DNA from: Exobacillus caeni
GTDB lineage: Bacteria; Bacillota; Bacilli; Bacillales; Guptibacillaceae
Direction of reading: 5' to 3'
NCBI RefSeq assembly: GCF_005747095.1
Contig: NZ_SWLG01000007.1
Location: 1-64,000 of the forward strand
Length of the DNA stretch: 64,000 nucleotides
The position numbers and the translations under genes were made by a program. Shown here piece by piece: positions 43,880 through 53,172 of this stretch (position 1 is its first letter; each line of letters opens with the position of its first letter). The notes under the pieces are model-generated. The model had not been told where the DNA came from and made no database searches. It saw nothing but the letters and a program-made list of their open reading frames with translations.

Positions 43880-44896
43880 ATGTTTGAAATTATAAAAAAA
43901 GTAGTTAAGGTTAATACTCTTAAACTTGTCATATATACTTTTATTTTTTATATCGTTTGTGCCTTTATTATTTATTTTTTAGAACCAGAAAATTTCAGGA
44001 ATCCCTTTATTGCATTCTGGTGGGTTTTAACCACGGTCACCACTACTGGCTTTGGTGATTATGCCCCCGTCACTGTTCCCGGAATGTTGTTCGCTATGTT
44101 TTTATACCTTTCAGGGATCGGTCTTATTGGCATCATTATTGGCAAAATCGTTGATTCGATATCTTTTTATAGGAGGTTAAAAATGGAAGGGAAGTTGAGC
44201 TACAAAGGAAAAAATCATTTTGTTATTATCGGCTGGTCATACAAGGCCCAAAAAACTGTGGAAGAAATACTAATAACAGAGCATATAGATACAGATATCG
44301 TATTGGTCGATCAATTAAAAGAATCACCGTTTGAACATGACCGTTTCCATTATATTTGCGGAAATCCTACCAGTACTTCTACCTTTGAACAAGCGAATTT
44401 ATCCATGGCTAACTCCGTTTCCATATTCGCTCCTAAAAGTGAGGATGAAACTTTTGCAGACGGAAAAACATTGTTAATAACATCAGCCATAGAGAAATAT
44501 GCAGCCGAGATAAACAAGGCAATTTATACGATTGTAGAAATTGTCCATCAAGATCATATTGATATGTTCAAACACGCACGTGTTGATGAATTTGTGTTAT
44601 CAAATGAAGCTTTTCCTCATTTAATAGCTAAAACGATGCTACATAACGGCTCCAGTCAGCTATTTATGCAGCTATTAAGCAACAAGTATGGTGACAATTT
44701 ATGGGAAATAAACCCTGCTCCAGAATGGAAAACATATCGGGATGCATTTGAAGCATTAAGTAAACAGGGGGCAAACTTGATAGCAGATGGTTCCGACTTT
44801 AGCATTATACGAAGAATGGATGATAACATCCCCGATAATGCAGATCTATATATTATTTGCGATCAAGAAACTTTTCAACAAATAAGATTAACGTAA
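43880..44896 (+). CDS. yugO: YugO-type potassium channel with RCK domain
   Basis: 338 aa. Helices at about 14-34 and 68-92 surround the K+ filter TTVTTTGFGDYAP (51-63). After a short linker the cytosolic RCK/TrkA-N domain (about 110-240, HFVIIGWSYKAQKTVEE) binds a regulatory ligand. YugO of B. subtilis is a K+ channel involved in biofilm electrical signalling. It is divergent from the KtrB operon, with a 118-base intergenic region. GGAGG lies 10 bases before the ATG. Confidence 0.85.
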   Translation: MFEIIKKVVKVNTLKLVIYTFIFYIVCAFIIYFLEPENFRNPFIAFWWVLTTVTTTGFGDYAPVTVPGMLFAMFLYLSGIGLIGIIIGKIVDSISFYRRLKMEGKLSYKGKNHFVIIGWSYKAQKTVEEILITEHIDTDIVLVDQLKESPFEHDRFHYICGNPTSTSTFEQANLSMANSVSIFAPKSEDETFADGKTLLITSAIEKYAAEINKAIYTIVEIVHQDHIDMFKHARVDEFVLSNEAFPHLIAKTMLHNGSSQLFMQLLSNKYGDNLWEINPAPEWKTYRDAFEALSKQGANLIADGSDFSIIRRMDDNIPDNADLYIICDQETFQQIRLT

Positions 44897-44926
44897 GGAG
44901 TTCCTATGAAGGAAACTCCTTTTTTT
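44895..44926 (+). terminator. terminator after yugO-like gene
   Basis: AAGGAGTTCC pairs with GGAAACTCCTT with one bulge, followed by TTTTTTT. Confidence 0.85.
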
Positions 44927-44956
44927 GCACACCTAATAGATATGTCATCCAAATAT

Positions 44957-45388
44957 TTAAAATTCTATATAAAATGGATGGGTGTTTTTATCCAGGCTAT
45001 ATTCGATTCTCTCTCTGAAATTCATAAAAGTTACCATTTCTAAAGCTTGCTCGATAGGATAGAACCCTACTTCGAGGCTCTCTGGAGAAGTCGTTAACGT
45101 GCCTCCAACCGGCTTAGCTAAAAAAAGTGTATTGCATATTGAGCCTTTTACATTTTGGAATACTCCACAAAATTGCAAATCCTCGATATCAATACCTGTT
45201 TCCTCTTTCGTCTCCCTTATTGCCGCCTCTTTCAAAGACTCTCCTTCTTCAACTTGTCCGCCCGGCATCTCCCAACCTCTTCTGGGTCCCTTGATTAATA
45301 GAATTTCCCTTTGTTCATTGACTACAATAGTTGCTGCTGAAACGATATGCTTTGGCGGTGAGTAAATAGTTTGTGTCCTTTGCTCCAA
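44957..45388 (-). CDS. Nudix hydrolase
   Basis: 143 aa. TTG start with AAAGGGGG about 9 bases upstream. The Nudix box is complete (about 42-64: GGQVEEGESLKEAAIRETKE then ETGI). Substrate unknown. Stand-alone minus-strand gene converging on the yugO-like gene; it has no obvious terminator of its own beyond the shared hairpin. Confidence 0.8.
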   Translation of the reverse strand: MEQRTQTIYSPPKHIVSAATIVVNEQREILLIKGPRRGWEMPGGQVEEGESLKEAAIRETKEETGIDIEDLQFCGVFQNVKGSICNTLFLAKPVGGTLTTSPESLEVGFYPIEQALEMVTFMNFRERIEYSLDKNTHPFYIEF

Positions 45389-45444
45389 TTGACTACCCCC
45401 TTTTCTATAAATTTAGTTGAAGTTACTCCATCATAAGGCAAGAG

Positions 45445-45582
45445 TTATTTTTTCTTTTTGTTTTTGCCTCTTAGATTTAATCCAATGATCAAACACACTA
45501 TTCCTCCCATGAAAGCGGAAAAGATAGCGATAAAAGCGTTATTGTCCAATTCGATTCCCCTCACAAACTCTTTTAATTCCAT
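45445..45582 (-). CDS. 45-aa small membrane protein
   Basis: One hydrophobic helix (about 14-33) and a Lys-rich C-terminus (RGKNKKKK). ATG at 45582 is taken, but the ribosome site is weak; a TTG at 45633 would add 17 residues. Uncertain gene; small membrane peptides of this type occur often in Bacillaceae. Confidence 0.45.
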   Translation of the reverse strand: MELKEFVRGIELDNNAFIAIFSAFMGGIVCLIIGLNLRGKNKKKK

Positions 45583-45894
45583 TTGCAAAAACCTGTTAAA
45601 CTTATTTTCTTTCCCGTGAAGTATTTCCTGCAATGTTAATGTGCTTTAACTAAATTATTCGGTTCATTTCTATTATTCTACTTGTCGTTGGAACCTGCTG
45701 TCCTTTTTTCATTAAGAAAGAAGCTACAAGAGCAGCTTCTAATCATATAAAGAAAAGAATTTTGTTATTGTTTATCTCTTCCATATTAAACTGTTCCTGG
45801 ATTGCCTTCATATAGTAAATGCTTTTTTTAAAAGGAACCACCAGTTTCTACTCATGGATCGGATTTCCCCTTAAATATTTCCTTAAATTCATGT
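45583..45894. other. 312-base region with kinase terminator
   Basis: A hairpin AGAAGCT/AGCTTCT (45719-45740) on the minus strand, about 155 bases after the kinase stop, may end that transcript. No other feature is seen. Confidence 0.4.
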
Positions 45895-47373
45895 TCAATC
45901 AACCGGTAATTTGATTTCCACTGTTGTTCCCTGCTGTTCGTTACGTTTTATTTGAATTGTGCCGTTATGCGACTTCACGATTTGAAAACAGACCATTAAT
46001 CCAATACCAGTTCCCTTTTCTTTTGTATTGTAAAAAGGCTCGCCCACTCGCTCCAGTAAGTAATCAGGGAGTCCCTTTCCATTATCCTCTATGGTTACGC
46101 AGATCTCCTTTGCAGAGCTTCTTATAACATTAAAATGGATATGTCCTCCTGTTTCCATGAATTCCATATTATTAACAAGTAAGTTCACAAAGAGCTTTTG
46201 AAAGTGTTCTTCCACGCAATAGATTAGTGGAAGGTCCTTTTCAATTTGGCTTTCAACACTAATATTCCTTTTTTCTAACTCATCTTTCATATTAGAAATT
46301 GCATGCTCGATCATATCCTGAATATTTTTATAAACGAACTTGTTTGCTTGTGGCTGAGCCAGAAGGAGGTATTCTGAAATAATCGCTTCAATCTGGCGCA
46401 ATTCATCGAATACTATCTCTGTATATGGTTCTTCCTGTCCGCTATCCTTCATTGTTAATTGCAACAATCCTTTGACAGAAGTTAATGGATTGCGGATTTC
46501 GTGGGCAAAGCTTGCGGCCAGCTCTCCAACCACAGTTAAGACACAATTCTTTCGTTTTTCTTCCTGGAACTGTTTTCTTTCGCTAATGTCCCTTAAAACA
46601 GAAAGATGAATACCTGGTGTTACATTGGCAACAGCAGCATATTCAACATCAATAGAAACTCCATCCAATATTTTCAATAAAACCTGGCCAGTCCCTTCCC
46701 CTTTTTCCAATAATTCCCGCAGATTCTGTTCATTTGCGGATTTGTATTCAGGATGAATAAACTTATCCAACGATGTTTTTAACAGTTCTTCCCTGGAGAC
46801 CTGGAACAATTCAACAGCAGAATCGTTAACTTCAACAAATCCACCTTTATCATCTAATAAAATAATTCCATCAAGGGCATGGTTAAACAATCCCCTGTAC
46901 TTTTTCTCGCTCTCGATAATTTTTTGTTCCATTTCTTTTTTTTCAGTTATATCAAATGAAGTAGCTACTACTTCAACAACTTTTCCATCCTGCACAATCG
47001 GGGACAGAGTAGTAAGGAAAATACGATCATATAAAGCTGTCTCATATTGGACAACCTTTCCTGTAAAAGCAGTTGCATATCGCTCTTTAAAGATTTCAGC
47101 GATGTTTGGAGGGAATACTTCATCAACCGTTCTTCCAACTAGCTCTATCGTTCTTAAGCCAACTTCAGAAGCATGCTTCCCATGTGCAGAAGTGTATAAA
47201 AAGCTGCCATCTTCTAGCTTTTTTACTTTAAAGATGATGTTGTAAGCGTTCTCAAGTAGAGAGTGTGAAATCGACAATTCTTCTTTATATAAGGAATTTA
47301 ATGAGCTTAATTGTTTATTTTCGCGCTCAAGTCTTTGAATGTCAATTTCTTCTGCCTTTTTCCTGACAACCAT
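45895..47373 (-). CDS. PAS-domain sporulation-type histidine kinase
   Basis: 492 aa. An N-terminal coiled coil (5-35), two PAS domains (about 38-150 and 155-275), a HisKA domain with phospho-acceptor His in FAHEIRNPLTSVKG and an HATPase domain with DNGKGLPDYLLERVGEPFYNTKEKGTGIGL. There is no membrane segment, so it senses cytosolic signals. This plan is that of the KinA/KinE group that feeds the Spo0F phosphorelay. GGGGGATGAATAG precedes the ATG. No partner response regulator nearby, as expected for a phosphorelay kinase. Confidence 0.85.
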   Translation of the reverse strand: MVVRKKAEEIDIQRLERENKQLSSLNSLYKEELSISHSLLENAYNIIFKVKKLEDGSFLYTSAHGKHASEVGLRTIELVGRTVDEVFPPNIAEIFKERYATAFTGKVVQYETALYDRIFLTTLSPIVQDGKVVEVVATSFDITEKKEMEQKIIESEKKYRGLFNHALDGIILLDDKGGFVEVNDSAVELFQVSREELLKTSLDKFIHPEYKSANEQNLRELLEKGEGTGQVLLKILDGVSIDVEYAAVANVTPGIHLSVLRDISERKQFQEEKRKNCVLTVVGELAASFAHEIRNPLTSVKGLLQLTMKDSGQEEPYTEIVFDELRQIEAIISEYLLLAQPQANKFVYKNIQDMIEHAISNMKDELEKRNISVESQIEKDLPLIYCVEEHFQKLFVNLLVNNMEFMETGGHIHFNVIRSSAKEICVTIEDNGKGLPDYLLERVGEPFYNTKEKGTGIGLMVCFQIVKSHNGTIQIKRNEQQGTTVEIKLPVD

Positions 47374-47566
47374 CTATTCATCCCCCCTTGGATGTTAATT
47401 CCCTGTATTTTCTTGAATTCCTGCGAAATGTTACGATAATTCTATTTTACTAAACAATTTCTCGTTTAAATGAAAAAATCAGGTAATTCCTCCTAATAAA
47501 ATCTTCCAAATCTTCAAATAAAAACAAATCAAGTGTTCAATTTTCCCTGTTTACAAGACATAAAAA

Positions 47567-47596
47567 TTAGCCCCTAACGATTTTCATCGGGGCTAA
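47567..47596 (-). terminator. terminator after hypothetical gene
   Basis: TTAGCCCC pairs with GGGGCTAA; TTTTTATG follows on the minus strand. Confidence 0.85.
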
Positions 47597-47626
47597 TAAA
47601 TACGATATTCTTTTTCATACCAAAAG

Positions 47627-47857
47627 TTAGATAGAACCATCGTTTAAAAATCTATTCTTGCCTTTTTTAACCTCGATTCCTTCTTTCACTCCCTGATAAT
47701 AATATCGGTCACCGATTCTACTAACTTCCCTTTTTTTATTTTCGATAGTAAAGCTAAGAACATAATTATTCTCCACGCTCATTCTCCTTTCAACTTCTCT
47801 AATTTTCCCTGTATCCAACGTTACCTTTTCAAAGTGATTCTTGCTGTCTGTTTCCAT
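47627..47857 (-). CDS. hypothetical protein, about 76 aa
   Basis: The ORF extends to 47926, but its first 23 codons begin just after the terminator of the previous gene, so I place the start at the in-frame ATG 47857; no clear ribosome site is present. Beta-rich look (NNYVLSFTIENKKREVSRIGDRYYYQG). A terminator 30 bases after the stop supports a real unit. Function unknown. Confidence 0.5.
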   Translation of the reverse strand: METDSKNHFEKVTLDTGKIREVERRMSVENNYVLSFTIENKKREVSRIGDRYYYQGVKEGIEVKKGKNRFLNDGSI

Positions 47858-47931
47858 TTTACAGAACAAACGTTCGATTATCGAGTGATTTTCTTCCTGA
47901 TGCAAAAGGCCCGTTTTATTCAGCAAAAAAA

Positions 47932-47954
47932 CGGTGCCCCATATAAGAGCACCG
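47932..47954 (-). terminator. terminator after aminoglycoside adenylyltransferase gene
   Basis: CGGTGCCCC and GAGCACCG pair with a T run (GTTTTTTT) on the minus strand, 20 bases after the stop. Confidence 0.88.
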
Positions 47955-47974
47955 CCAAGGCTTACAAGATTAAA

Positions 47975-48847
47975 TTATGTTATCGTTTCGGCTTCTTTCG
48001 GAAGAGCTTTAACTTTTTTTAGGTAATCCGTAACCCTGTTGTCATCAGCATACGGATACTTAAAGTTCAATTCATCTGCTACATAAATAGCTGTTTTCCT
48101 AAACAGGTCACACATGGTAAAAAGAGATTGCCAGATCCCTTCATAAGTAGCATCTGGGTATGTTGCAACAAAAGTATCCCATTCTTCTTCTTCAAGGAAA
48201 TCTTTAAAATACTTACCGAACTTGCCGGCACTTTTTTCAAAGTTTGTTTCAATGCCGATCTTCCATTCCAGCATCCGGATCAGGACATTCCTGTTAACCT
48301 GTTCGTACATCACCATCGCATAAGAGAGTTCTTCCCGCCATAGCCCCTTGCTGATGTTCATGCAGATCCACCAGAATTCATTGCAAACATCCTGAAACTG
48401 TTTCTCCGTTGTTTTTTTAATCAAGTAGTCTTTGTCGCTGGAAGGAGGAAGCTCTCCGATGAGCCCATCCTTATCCAGGAGCAGCACACTCAGGCTATCC
48501 GGTTGAAGCAGTTCTCCCATTTTTTCAACTGGAACCAAGGTAAGATCGATCCTGTTGCCATCCAAAAACTGCATCAGGTAAACAAAACGACCATCTTCTT
48601 CTGCTGGAGGCAGCACTTTATCCTCCGGCATCTGCATCATGATCCGCTCCCCGAACCGATCTACCCAGCTATGGTCCGAGGTGAACGTTTCGATGTCTTT
48701 TACAATGTAGACAATATCATAATCCTGGAATAAGTCTTTTTTTACATTTGGATTGGCTCGTGACCCATTCATAACCACAGCCCGGATCCGCTCATCATTC
48801 TGAGCAGTTCCGAGTATAACATCCATCATTTCCTGTTCTGTACGCAT
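47975..48847 (-). CDS. aminoglycoside 6-adenylyltransferase, AadK-like
   Basis: 290 aa from the ATG at 48847 behind GGGGGAAAA. The nucleotidyltransferase motif GSRANPNVKKDLFQDYDIVYIV carries the metal-binding Asp pair, and DGNRIDLTL adds the third acid. Length and motifs are those of ANT(6) enzymes that adenylylate streptomycin; AadK in B. subtilis is chromosomal. Intrinsic resistance is expected but not proven. Confidence 0.88.
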   Translation of the reverse strand: MRTEQEMMDVILGTAQNDERIRAVVMNGSRANPNVKKDLFQDYDIVYIVKDIETFTSDHSWVDRFGERIMMQMPEDKVLPPAEEDGRFVYLMQFLDGNRIDLTLVPVEKMGELLQPDSLSVLLLDKDGLIGELPPSSDKDYLIKKTTEKQFQDVCNEFWWICMNISKGLWREELSYAMVMYEQVNRNVLIRMLEWKIGIETNFEKSAGKFGKYFKDFLEEEEWDTFVATYPDATYEGIWQSLFTMCDLFRKTAIYVADELNFKYPYADDNRVTDYLKKVKALPKEAETIT

Positions 48848-48995
48848 CGTTATTTTCCCCCTGTCATAAAAGTGATTCATCCTTTACCTATCTCACCTTT
48901 TAAAAAGGAGGAGGCCTTGCCAGTGGTGTTAAGTTTACACGTTATAATCCAGTCAGGTTCTTCTTCATAAAATCATCCTTTCTTTTTAAAAATCT

Positions 48996-49622
48996 TTATT
49001 TAGAGATTACAATTACCCCGCCGCAATGGGATATGGGATGAAACTCACAACAGCCAACATTCCTGAGTGCCTGTTTCAATTCGTCAAAGACAAAATAGAA
49101 TTCCTCTTCGTCCCAGTAATCAATATTGTCCCTTCTGCACTTTTCAAGCTTGTTACGGGATTGAAAGGCAATATCTCCAATAAAAATTTTACCTTCCTCA
49201 GAAAGTATGGTCTGCAGTTCCTTTATAAAGGTAACTTTTTCATCATCTGGCAAATGATGAAGCGCATAGGTGCTGATGATCGCATCATACTTGTTTTCTT
49301 TTATCTCTTCAGGCACCCCTTTGGAAATGTCCCATTCTAAGAGAAGTGCTTGCGGCATTTTAGATTTCGCGATCTCGATCATTTTTGCTGAAAAATCGAT
49401 GCCATGGATCGTGTGGTTATTTTCATAAAGCTTACCAGTTAACACACCTGTGCCAAATCCGATGTCTAATACCTGTGACTCTTCGTTCTGCATTACTTCA
49501 TTGAAAATAGTGTTCAATATCTTTTTGTATCCGGCAAATGGATATACGTTATTCTCTTCGCTTACTTGAACCGTTTTATCATATTCATTTGCCCATAAAT
49601 CAAATCCCTGCTTGCTTAACAT
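48996..49622 (-). CDS. class I SAM-dependent methyltransferase
   Basis: 208 aa. SAM motif VLDIGFGTGVLTGKLY (about 50-65) with the acidic GIDFSAKM, then IISTYALHHLPDDEK. The N-terminus FDLWANEYDKTVQ resembles the YrrT-type methyltransferases, but no mtnN/mccA cluster is nearby. AGGAGG precedes the ATG. Substrate unknown. Confidence 0.8.
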   Translation of the reverse strand: MLSKQGFDLWANEYDKTVQVSEENNVYPFAGYKKILNTIFNEVMQNEESQVLDIGFGTGVLTGKLYENNHTIHGIDFSAKMIEIAKSKMPQALLLEWDISKGVPEEIKENKYDAIISTYALHHLPDDEKVTFIKELQTILSEEGKIFIGDIAFQSRNKLEKCRRDNIDYWDEEEFYFVFDELKQALRNVGCCEFHPISHCGGVIVISK

Positions 49623-49810
49623 GAATACCCTCCTAATTGAATGGGCGCCGAGATTCGATTATGTAATTATGTATTCTTACTAATCGACAGGCTGCCCTTC
49701 TCTTATATAAAAAACGTTTTGATTTGTTGGTGATTGATTCTGTTTCATTGAGATCCCCACCTTTTCTTAATCTATGTAAATAGTAACATAATTCTGAAGA
49801 GTTCAGACAC

Positions 49811-49849
49811 AAAAGTGGCGTGCCATTTGTCTTTCAAACAGCACGCCAC
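49811..49849 (-). terminator. terminator after hemY-like gene
   Basis: GTGGCGTGC pairs with GCACGCCAC, with TTTTGTG after it on the minus strand. Confidence 0.82.
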
Positions 49850-49859
49850 GTAGTTCCTG

Positions 49860-51248
49860 CTATTTCAACTGGTTTGCGATCTTCTCAGCAGTTTCTTTCC
49901 CGTTTACAATACATGCTCCGATTCCGACTCCGTAATAGGAAGCACCGGCTAGATAAATATCAGGATAATCAGCTGCCAGCTTCTCATTCAAGGATTCGAT
50001 CGCCTCGCTGTGCCCGAGGTTATAATTCGGCATCATGTCTTTCCAATTCGTTACTTCAATTGACCGCGGCTTCCCCTCGATCTTAAGGCTTTTTTCAATG
50101 TCCGATAAAGCCACCTGCGCTAGCTCCCCTTCATTTAACTCCTTCAACGACTCATAATTAGAATTGGAACTTTTATAAAAAAGCCGAACGAGCAAATTGC
50201 TGTTCTTTGAAGTATGTGACCATTTTCTGCTGGTCCATGTGCAGGCATCACACTTCACGTCCGTGTTTTCCGAAACGATAAAACCTGTGCCATCAGCCGG
50301 AAGCTCGTCGTCCGGTATATCAAAGCCGAGGTAGATGCTAATGAGCGATGAATTCTTAAATCTATTGAAGTCCTCATCCACCGTTTCATCCGACAGCAAC
50401 TTTTGTGCAACATTGTGTGGTGTCGCTAACACAACATAATCCGCTTCCAGTGTTTCATGGTTTTCAAAGGAAAGCTCATATTTATCGTTACTTTTTGTGA
50501 TGCTTGAAGTTTTTGCACCTTTTAAAACAAGAGCGTCGTTCGCTTTTTCCTCGAGCTTATCGATCAGGGTTGAAAGGCCGTTTTCAAAGGATACGAACTT
50601 TCCCTTTGACGAAGACTTGAACTTTTCTTTATTTTCCTCTAACCCTTTGATGATGCTGCCGTATTTATTTTTATAATCGAGCAGGTAAGGAAGCGTTGAA
50701 GCGATCGTCAACTTGTCGAGCTTTCCTGAATAAACGCCTGAGAGTACGGGAGCAATTTGCTTCTCAACCAGTTCTTTTCCAAGAAAAACTTCCAGGAACT
50801 CTCCGATCGAGCTTTCTTTCGTAAAGTGCTCGTTCTTCGTCTCGAGATCTTTCAGCGCTTCTTTTTTCCCTTTTTCAGAAACGAGTGTACTGTTGAATAA
50901 CGCTTCTACACTCATCGGAATTCCAAAGATGGTATCTGCCGGAATCGCATGCAGCTCATTGTTCGTATAGATGTAGGATATCCCGGTCGTGTTATACACC
51001 ATCTCATCCTCAAGGCCAAGCTCCTCGATCAATGGCATGACGCCTTCGTTGCGTGCGACAATCGAATCCGCTCCCGTTTCGATCGTAAACCCATCGTTTT
51101 TTACCGTCGATATTTTTCCGCCAAGATCTTTATTTTGTTCAACAAGGACCAGCTTTAAATCCAATCCCTTTTCTTCCTTCATTTTTTGTAAATAATAAAT
51201 GGCAGATAATCCTGTGATCCCGCCACCGACAACAACTGCTGTTTTCAA
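49860..51248 (-). CDS. hemY: protoporphyrinogen/coproporphyrinogen oxidase
   Basis: 462 aa. TTG at 51248 with AGGAG upstream is taken; the ORF extends eight codons further without a ribosome site. An N-terminal FAD motif VVVGGGITGLSAIYYL (about 5-20), a substrate domain, and a C-terminal AGASYYGVGIGACIVNGKETA signature. In Firmicutes this enzyme oxidises coproporphyrinogen III to coproporphyrin III in heme synthesis. It is normally in hemEHY; here it stands alone. The nearby nos gene needs heme. Confidence 0.88.
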   Translation of the reverse strand: MKTAVVVGGGITGLSAIYYLQKMKEEKGLDLKLVLVEQNKDLGGKISTVKNDGFTIETGADSIVARNEGVMPLIEELGLEDEMVYNTTGISYIYTNNELHAIPADTIFGIPMSVEALFNSTLVSEKGKKEALKDLETKNEHFTKESSIGEFLEVFLGKELVEKQIAPVLSGVYSGKLDKLTIASTLPYLLDYKNKYGSIIKGLEENKEKFKSSSKGKFVSFENGLSTLIDKLEEKANDALVLKGAKTSSITKSNDKYELSFENHETLEADYVVLATPHNVAQKLLSDETVDEDFNRFKNSSLISIYLGFDIPDDELPADGTGFIVSENTDVKCDACTWTSRKWSHTSKNSNLLVRLFYKSSNSNYESLKELNEGELAQVALSDIEKSLKIEGKPRSIEVTNWKDMMPNYNLGHSEAIESLNEKLAADYPDIYLAGASYYGVGIGACIVNGKETAEKIANQLK

Positions 51249-51448
51249 GCCGCTCACTCCTGTCTGGTCCAACTGATTTCATCTAGTTTAAAATACTTTC
51301 CGATTGTAAGTACTCTTTATTGTAACAAATTTAACTTTGACAAGAGAAACATACACTATTTGCTTCTCTTTCTTGATTTAGTTTACGGGGAATACGGGGG
51401 AAATTCTGTGAGTGTCGTCACTTTGTGAGTGTGAAAACGGGGAGAGTT

Positions 51449-51630
51449 GGAGCTAAAGTGCTGAAACGGGAATAAATTGTTCCGAAGATAGAATAAATTG
51501 GCGTGAAGCAGGAACAAATCCTTCTGAAAACAGAACAAGTATCTTTGAACTACGAATAAGCTGTTTTGAAGCTAGAATAAAAGGTGGTGAAGCTGGAATA
51601 AGCTAGTTTGAAACTAGAATAAATGTCTTT
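51449..51630. repeat. 21-bp direct repeat array A (about 8 units)
   Basis: Units begin at 51449, then exactly every 21 bases from 51470 to 51617. Consensus GAATAA-n7-TGAA-n4; units differ at 4-9 positions. The period is exact over seven steps. The plus strand is open in one frame with a seven-residue pattern (I-n3-E-A/D-R), but there is no start or ribosome site. Lies between hemY and array B. Confidence 0.75.
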
Positions 51631-51669
51631 AATTAAAATTTTTCCCGGGTGGTTATTGAAAGATTTCCT

Positions 51670-51921
51670 GGAATCTCCACTAGACTCGCCCAAACTCCGA
51701 AAGATTGCGTTGAACTACCGAAAAGTCCCGCTGAAACCCTGAAGAAATGCGCTGAACCTCCTATAAACCTCCACGAACCTCTTATAAACCTCTCCGAACC
51801 TCCTATAAATCTCTCCGAACCTCCTATAAACCTCTCTGAACCTCTTAAAAGCTCCTCATAACCTCTTATAACCCGCCTCGAACCTCTTAAAAAACTTCCT
51901 GAACCTCTTATAAACTTTTCG
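51670..51921. repeat. 21-bp direct repeat array B (about 12 units)
   Basis: Units start at 51670 and then every 21 bases to 51901. Consensus GAACCTC-n1-TATAAACCTC-n2; those at 51754-51858 are most alike. Different unit sequence and phase from array A (offset not a multiple of 21). Both strands have long open frames because 21 is divisible by three. The minus-strand product would read GSERFIG repeats, but without a ribosome site. Confidence 0.78.
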
Positions 51922-51952
51922 ATTAGCTTATAATTTCTATTGAAGGCATCCA

Positions 51953-51984
51953 AAAGAAAAAGCTAAGAACTTCTGTCCTTAGCC
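51953..51984 (-). terminator. terminator overlapping the nos stop codon
   Basis: GCTAAG pairs with CTTAGC, with TTTTTCTTTT after it on the minus strand. The nos TAA stop (51979-51981) lies inside the stem. Confidence 0.82.
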
Positions 51985-53055
51985 TTTCTGATAAAAGAAG
52001 TTAGGTTTTATGATCTCATTTTTGTATGGCTTGTGAAAGATGTGGGTAGTCGCAGGGGAAACCGGTGGAATAAGCCACGTCCAGTTCCCGGTAACTTTTC
52101 GGTCTGCAGCCTCTTCCTTTTTTTCAAAATGCTTGAACTGTTGCGCTGCACTGTGATGGTCGACGATGGTCACTCCGGCTTTTTTATAAGAATCCAGTAC
52201 CGCATAATTAAGCTCGACCAGTGCCCGGTCTTTCCAGAGCGAGTAATTTTTTGTGACATCCAGATTCATTTTGGATGCAATGTCTGGCAACAAGTTATAC
52301 CTGTTATCATCCGCTAAATTCCTTGCGCCGATCTCCGTTCCCATATACCACCCGTTAAAAGGAGCGGCAGAATATTGGATGCCTCCGATTTCTAACCTCA
52401 TATCGGAAATGAACGGTACAGCATACCACTTGATGTTTAGCTCCTCAAACCAATCATAATCAGGGTGGCGAATCGGAACTTCCAATACTTTATCTTCAGG
52501 AAGTTCAAAAAGCACGGGAGAGTTACTTCCTTTCTGGATAACAAGCGGTAACACATCGAACGGTGTTTTTTCCGACGTCCAACCCATCTGCTGGCATTTT
52601 TTCGTAAATTCCAGAGAATGAGGGTCTCCTATTACTCCGTTTTCTGTTTCATAGCCTGCATAACGGATCAGCTGGTGATTCAGAATCCGCAATTGCTGTT
52701 CGCCTTCCACATCCGGTTTAAAAACAGTGATCGCAGCTTTGATCTTCCCGTCGTTCGTCGCATAATCGATATGGTTAAATAATGCATCCCTGATTTCCTC
52801 ATCCGATTCTATTTCACGTTTGTCGAAAACGGTAAGACTGTTCCAATACAACCTGCCGATACAACGGTTGCTGTTGCGCCAGGCCATTTTTGCTCCGTGT
52901 TCCAATTCTTCAAATGTATGCTCATAATGATTTTGTTCTCGGATTTGTTCTTCTATTTCCTCTAATCTTTTCGTCGTTTCATCAAACGATTTCCCCAATT
53001 CCTTATAACACTGGTGGATAAATTCTTTTGCTTCCGAAAAAAGCTCAGTATTCAA
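51979..53055 (-). CDS. nos: bacterial nitric oxide synthase oxygenase
   Basis: 358 aa, the usual length of bNOS. Heme thiolate ligand Cys65 in [15 protein letters not shown], the substrate-site motif [14 protein letters not shown] with Glu, and the tetrahydrobiopterin region near [19 protein letters not shown]. Makes NO from arginine with electrons from a separate flavodoxin reductase; protects against oxidative stress and antibiotics. TTG start behind AAAGGCGG. Stand-alone gene downstream of the repeats. Confidence 0.93.
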   Translation of the reverse strand: MNTELFSEAKEFIHQCYKELGKSFDETTKRLEEIEEQIREQNHYEHTFEELEHGAKMAWRNSNRCIGRLYWNSLTVFDKREIESDEEIRDALFNHIDYATNDGKIKAAITVFKPDVEGEQQLRILNHQLIRYAGYETENGVIGDPHSLEFTKKCQQMGWTSEKTPFDVLPLVIQKGSNSPVLFELPEDKVLEVPIRHPDYDWFEELNIKWYAVPFISDMRLEIGGIQYSAAPFNGWYMGTEIGARNLADDNRYNLLPDIASKMNLDVTKNYSLWKDRALVELNYAVLDSYKKAGVTIVDHHSAAQQFKHFEKKEEAADRKVTGNWTWLIPPVSPATTHIFHKPYKNEIIKPNFFYQKG

Positions 53056-53172
53056 ACTAAGACCGCCTTTGTTCTTTGTCGTCTTGCTATTACGTTTCCC
53101 TGTAATGCTGACTTATTATAACAAAAATACAAAAGCAACTATGTCGGGAGCTTTTACGATTACATGACGTTT

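Noticed and set aside
47858-47926. Upstream part of the ORF ending at 47627
   Set aside because: It begins with a TTG directly behind the terminator of the adenylyltransferase gene, so it would not be well translated from a normal transcript.
51633-51953. 106-codon minus-strand ORF with GSERFIG repeats, and a 70-codon plus-strand ORF in the same array
   Set aside because: Both are open because the 21-base period is divisible by three; neither has a ribosome site, so the array is treated as non-coding.
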